Positions 16,911 through 23,023 of a stretch of 23,023 bases of DNA are shown piece after piece; position 1 is the first letter of the stretch; each line of letters starts with the position of its first letter. Source of the DNA: an uncultured Collinsella sp. (lineage in GTDB: Bacteria > Actinomycetota > Coriobacteriia > Coriobacteriales > Coriobacteriaceae); assembly GCA_900765185.1 (NCBI GenBank), contig CAAFQT010000218.1, forward strand, positions 1 to 23,023, read 5' to 3'. Below the pieces are notes generated by a model that saw only the letters and a program-made list of their open reading frames with translations, had not been told where the DNA came from and searched no databases. A program made the position numbers and the translations under genes.

Positions 16911-17873
16911 ATGGCTGACAAGAACCCTTTGACTCCGGAAGAAGTGACGGAGTTATTCTCCGAAATCGATGCATCCGGCGTCTTGGATCCCACGCTTGCC
17001 AAAAAGCGAACCGAGCGCATGCGTGAGAAGGAGGCTGCGTCCAAGCGCGGTGACAAAGCGGCGCTAGCGCAGCTGCGCAGTGAGGACCGCGCGAGCCAGG
17101 CAAAACATATCGACCCGCTGTCCGAGGACGATCCTTCGGGCTCGCAGGTGAGCCATACCATTACGAAGACCGCGATGGCCGTGGTCATCGGTATTTTGGT
17201 GCTGATCGTGGGCATGCAGATCGGCTACGGCGTGATGCGCCGTCTGAATACCGCCAACCTGTCCGAGAGCGTTTCGGTCGATACCGTTTCGACGGCGCTG
17301 AAGGGTGGACTTGAATGGGGCAACGGCTTTACGCAGTTCCCGCTCGACTTTACCGTCGATGAAGCCGATGAACGCACGGGCACGGTCGAGGTGACGGTGT
17401 TGGACACATCGTCTGCCAACGAGCTCGAGCTGCTGTCCAACGGGCAGATTCAGGCCGCGGCGCTTGCGACCAACGCGTTGCTCAACGATAAGATCGACCG
17501 CGTGGTGTATAACGTTCACGCCTATATCGACGAGGATAGCAACATTCAGCACGATTCCTTCTTTGGCATGTTCCCCGCGCGCGGCCACCAGAGCGCCATT
17601 TTGACGTTCGTGTGGACCAAGAGCTCATCCAACGCCACGAGTATCGATTGGAAGATGCGCATCGTGAGTATGGATGACACCATCGCCGAGCGCATTCAGA
17701 AGCAGGTGAACTCGGTGTCGTCGTTGATTGAGGACCCGGTGGTGAGCCAGACCAAGATTGACGAGGAAAAGGCCGAACGTGACCTGGAGCATCGTCTGCA
17801 TGGCCGCGAGATTTTCCGCGGCGGCAAGCCCGATCGCACACCGTTCGAACTGCTGGAGCAGGACAAGAAATAA
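16911..17873 (+). CDS. uncharacterised single-pass membrane protein
   Basis: This 320-residue protein has an N-terminal charged cytoplasmic region of about 86 residues, rich in Glu, Lys and Arg and likely helical. One strong transmembrane segment follows (TAMAVVIGILVLIVGMQIGY, about 87-106), then a mainly extracytoplasmic region of about 210 residues with beta-rich and mixed stretches (FPLDFTVDEADERTGTVEVTVL) and a charged C-terminal helix. I do not recognise the family. AGGAAG lies 6 nt before the ATG at 16911, only 19 bp after the ABC exporter stop, so the two are probably co-transcribed. A supporting role for the exporter is possible but not shown. A good terminator follows. Confidence 0.7.
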   Translation: MADKNPLTPEEVTELFSEIDASGVLDPTLAKKRTERMREKEAASKRGDKAALAQLRSEDRASQAKHIDPLSEDDPSGSQVSHTITKTAMAVVIGILVLIVGMQIGYGVMRRLNTANLSESVSVDTVSTALKGGLEWGNGFTQFPLDFTVDEADERTGTVEVTVLDTSSANELELLSNGQIQAAALATNALLNDKIDRVVYNVHAYIDEDSNIQHDSFFGMFPARGHQSAILTFVWTKSSSNATSIDWKMRIVSMDDTIAERIQKQVNSVSSLIEDPVVSQTKIDEEKAERDLEHRLHGREIFRGGKPDRTPFELLEQDKK

Positions 17874-17882
17874 TAAGACGCC

Positions 17883-17923
17883 ATCATCCCGCGTGAGCCA
17901 CAAGCCCGCGTGGGATGATTTTT
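17883..17923 (+). terminator. Rho-independent terminator after the membrane protein gene
   Basis: ATCATCCC (17883-17890) pairs with GGGATGAT (17912-17919), and inner GCG/CGC pairing extends it. A run of five T follows (17919-17923). It separates the ABC exporter unit from the carAB promoter region. Confidence 0.88.
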
Positions 17924-17945
17924 CTGGGACGGGGATTAAAAAAAC

Positions 17946-17967
17946 ATTATGCATAGAAAGTCATAAT
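17946..17967. promoter_or_regulatory. AT-rich inverted repeat upstream of carA
   Basis: ATTATG (17946-17951) and CATAAT (17962-17967) are inverted copies 10 nt apart in an AT-rich stretch. The layout loosely recalls arginine-repressor boxes, which occur upstream of carAB in several bacteria, but the match is too poor to assign. Confidence 0.25.
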
Positions 17968-18020
17968 TATCATTTCGTAAACATTTCGATGAAATTAACG
18001 CCATGAGGCATGCTTGCGGT

Positions 18021-18026
18021 TACAAT
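18021..18026 (+). promoter_or_regulatory. -10 element of the carAB promoter
   Basis: TACAAT (18021-18026) is a good -10 match. The best -35 nearby is TTAACG (17995-18000), 20 bp away, so the -35 is poor and an activator may be needed. It predicts a start near 18033 and a leader of about 50 nt holding the PyrR-type loop. Confidence 0.5.
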
Positions 18027-18055
18027 ACCGCGAGGCCTAACTACACACCTTTAAG

Positions 18056-18073
18056 CCGGTCCTGTGAGACCGG
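18056..18073 (+). promoter_or_regulatory. PyrR-type RNA binding loop in the carA leader
   Basis: CCGGTC (18056-18061) and GACCGG (18068-18073) form a 6-bp stem around CTGTGA. The loop matches CNGNGA and the core UCC-N-G-N-GAG of the known PyrR binding consensus. The hairpin ends 1 nt before the AAGGAG ribosome binding site (18075-18080) of carA, so bound PyrR would block ribosome access. No alternative terminator/antiterminator pair is visible, so translational repression is the likely mode, as proposed for some actinobacteria. Confidence 0.75.
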
Positions 18074-18084
18074 GAAGGAGAATT

Positions 18085-19530
18085 ATGGCGAACAACCATA
18101 CCGCGGGCGCTGCCGCCCGCACCTTCGCGCCCAGCGAGCTTTGCCAGCGTATGCTGGCCAAAACCAGCAAGGGCACCTGCGGTCCCTGCATCCTGTATCT
18201 TGAGGATGGGACCATTTTTTATGGACGTGCATGCGGCGCCGAGGGCACCGCGACCGGCGAAGTCTGCTTCAACACCTCGCTCGAGGGCTACTTTGAGGTC
18301 ATGACCGACCCGAGTTATGCCGGCCAAATCGTAACCATGACCTATCCGCAGATCGGCAACTACGGTATCGACGAGACCGACGTCCAGTCGGCCTTCCCCG
18401 GCGACGACGTGCGCCCCGCGAGCGCTCCGGCTATGCGCGGCATGATCGTTCGCGATATGTGCGCCACGCCTTCTAACTGGCGCTCGGCCGTCAGCGTACC
18501 GGAGTACCTGCGCGCCCACGGCATCGTCGCTATCGAGGGTGTCGACACCCGCGCTCTGGTGCGCCATCTGCGCGACAATGGTTCCAAGATGGGCATTATC
18601 TCGACCGAGATCTTCGACGTCGACGAGCTTGCCGAGCGTCTGGCCGCAGCGCCCACGCTGGTAGGCGAGAACCTGGTGAAGACCGTAAGTTGCCCCGCGC
18701 CTCACGAGTTTGTGGCCGCCGACCTGCCTGCCATGCATGACTTTGCACTTGCGGTTGCCGCTCCTGCCCGTCACAAAGTGGTCGCCTACGACTGCGGCGT
18801 CAAGCGCGGCATTCTGGAGGGCCTCGTCCGCGCCGGCTGCGACCTTACTGTCGTGCCGTGGGATACGCCCGCGAGTGAGGTGCTCGACATGAATCCCGAC
18901 GGCGTCTTTTTGTCCAACGGTCCTGGCGACCCCGATGCCGTGGTGGAGACCTACGAGCAGGTGCAGCAACTGATCGGCAAGGTGCCGGTCTTTGGCATTT
19001 GCCTGGGTCACCAGATGATCAGCCTGGCCTGCGGCGCCCAGATGGAAAAGCTTAAGTTCGGTCACCGCGGTGGCAACCAGCCGGTCATGAACCTGGTGAG
19101 CCGCCGCGTGGAGATTACCGCGCAAAACCACGGCTTTGGCCTGCTGTTCCCCAGCCTGGGCAAGCTGATTCCCGAGCTCTCTGGCGGCGAGACCGAGCAT
19201 ACGGCCGACGGCGATCTGCGCGCCTGGGTGCGCCGCGGCATCGCGCCGGTCGTGATGAACGAGCGCTTCGGCCGCATTCGCCTGACGCATGTGAACCTCA
19301 ACGACGGCACCGCCGAGGGCATCCAGCTGCTCGACGCCCCGTGCTTCTCGGTCCAGTATCACCCCGAGGCCTCGCCTGGCCCCACCGATGCCCACTATCT
19401 CTTTACCGCCTTTACGCGACTCATGGACGGCGAGGAGAACTACCTGGACATCGACACCGCGAAGGACCGCCTGCAGGGCTGGAACTTTGCCGACAATGGT
19501 TCCGCCGCGACTGAGACCGAGGAGAACTAA
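18085..19530 (+). CDS. carA: carbamoyl phosphate synthetase small (glutaminase) subunit
   Basis: This 481-residue subunit supplies ammonia from glutamine to CarB. It has the CarA N-domain (LYLEDGTIFYGRACGAEG, FNTSLEGYFEVMTDPSY, YGIDETDVQS) and a class I glutaminase domain with C306 in GICLGHQ and H426/E428 in QYHPEASPGP. It is longer than most CarA proteins (about 360-390). There is a leader of about 33 residues, an insertion of roughly 36 residues in 353-400 between QNHGFG and THVNLNDGT, and an extended C-terminus. The ATG at 18085 follows AAGGAG; a GTG at 18064 lies in the PyrR loop and is rejected. CarB starts 1 nt after its stop. Confidence 0.96.
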   Translation: MANNHTAGAAARTFAPSELCQRMLAKTSKGTCGPCILYLEDGTIFYGRACGAEGTATGEVCFNTSLEGYFEVMTDPSYAGQIVTMTYPQIGNYGIDETDVQSAFPGDDVRPASAPAMRGMIVRDMCATPSNWRSAVSVPEYLRAHGIVAIEGVDTRALVRHLRDNGSKMGIISTEIFDVDELAERLAAAPTLVGENLVKTVSCPAPHEFVAADLPAMHDFALAVAAPARHKVVAYDCGVKRGILEGLVRAGCDLTVVPWDTPASEVLDMNPDGVFLSNGPGDPDAVVETYEQVQQLIGKVPVFGICLGHQMISLACGAQMEKLKFGHRGGNQPVMNLVSRRVEITAQNHGFGLLFPSLGKLIPELSGGETEHTADGDLRAWVRRGIAPVVMNERFGRIRLTHVNLNDGTAEGIQLLDAPCFSVQYHPEASPGPTDAHYLFTAFTRLMDGEENYLDIDTAKDRLQGWNFADNGSAATETEEN

Positions 19531-19531
19531 C

Positions 19532-22846
<3,315 letters not shown>

Positions 22847-22858
22847 TGTGACCTGTCC

Positions 22859-22943
22859 GGCCGGGGCGGGAGACGAACACTTTCTCTCGGAAACTGGGCT
22901 TCGCGAAGTTTTCCGAGAGAAAGGACCGCCTCCCGCCCCGGCC
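22859..22943. repeat. 85-bp bipartite palindrome after carB
   Basis: An outer perfect 14-bp stem (GGCCGGGGCGGGAG at 22859-22872 with its complement at 22930-22943) encloses a second stem. In the inner stem, 22880-22895 pairs with 22907-22923 with one bulged T. Short unpaired spacers separate the two stems. No T-run follows. It starts 12 nt after the carB stop. It may be a factor-dependent or structural terminator, or a REP-like repeat. Confidence 0.75.
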
Positions 22944-23010
22944 TGCGGTGATTCAATAGCACCGTGTGCTGCCGAAGGGGCTTTGCGCGATGACTAGGGC
23001 TGAATAGAAA
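22944..23010. other. short unassigned tail before the contig end
   Basis: These 67 bases show no recognisable gene. A small GCAC/GTGC hairpin lies near 22970. An ATG at 22990 opens a frame of only five codons. The next gene probably lies beyond the contig end. Confidence 0.5.
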
Positions 23011-23023
23011 AGATCGGAAGAGC
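23011..23023 (+). other. Illumina TruSeq adapter remnant (assembly artefact)
   Basis: The last 13 bases are AGATCGGAAGAGC, the exact common start of the Illumina TruSeq adapters, and they end exactly at the window edge. Chance occurrence precisely at the end is very unlikely. These bases should not be treated as genomic sequence. Confidence 0.93.

Noticed and set aside
18064..18084. GTG start for carA at 18064
   Set aside because: It lies in the loop of the PyrR-type hairpin with no ribosome binding site ahead; the ATG at 18085 is well served.
19388..19531. Upstream in-frame start for carB inside carA
   Set aside because: It would overlap carA by 143 bp. The ATG at 19532 has GAGGAG and matches the CarB N-terminus.

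Overview
The window is a GC-rich stretch of bacterial chromosome with Gram-positive style Shine-Dalgarno sites. It most likely comes from a Coriobacteriia genome, probably Collinsella or a close relative. That assignment rests on codon use, protein style and gene content recognised by eye, not on a database search. The last 13 bases match the start of the Illumina TruSeq adapter, so the right edge is very probably a raw contig end.

Layout. (1) 1-300: a candidate upstream terminator, then a stand-alone tRNA-Ile(GAT) with its own promoter and terminator. (2) 300-3890, plus strand: a bifunctional-nuclease (BFN) domain protein, two small uncharacterised proteins and the translational GTPase TypA/BipA, closed by a strong terminator. 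(3) 3889-5830, minus strand: a secreted or membrane bactofilin-like polymer-forming protein and a TRIC-family (UPF0126) cation channel protein. (4) 5960-7420: a small accessory patch. Two 67-bp palindromic elements in the same orientation flank a minus-strand gene with a predicted PD-(D/E)XK nuclease core. Beyond it lie tandem hairpins and a 25-bp copy of the 3' end of tRNA-Ser. (5) 7441-7753, minus strand: tRNA-Ser(CGA) and tRNA-Ser(GGA), each with a terminator, and one clear promoter. (6) 7754-8213: a gene-free stretch ending in the promoter and leader of the ribosomal and replication operon. (7) 8214-9973: rpsF-ssb-rpsR-rplI, ending in a strong GAAA-loop terminator. (8) 10127-15037: dnaB, purA, purD and a Nudix hydrolase. 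(9) 15119-17873: an ABC exporter half-transporter and an uncharacterised single-pass membrane protein. (10) 17940-22850: carA-carB, preceded by a short leader carrying a PyrR-type binding loop next to the ribosome binding site. An 85-bp bipartite palindrome and the contig end follow.

How the genes work together. Most of the window is core information processing (S6, SSB, S18, L9, DnaB, TypA, three tRNAs) and nucleotide synthesis: PurA and PurD for purines, CarAB for the carbamoyl phosphate used in pyrimidine and arginine synthesis. The S6-SSB-S18-L9 cluster followed by DnaB and PurA is an order seen in many Gram-positive genomes. The carA leader suggests PyrR represses CarAB by blocking translation, since no attenuator hairpin is visible.

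The less ordinary part is 5.96-7.42 kb, which looks like an insertion-prone patch beside a tRNA-Ser gene. I found no integrase, CRISPR array or complete mobile element, and I do not claim a proven new system there. The repeat-flanked nuclease-like gene is the best candidate for follow-up.
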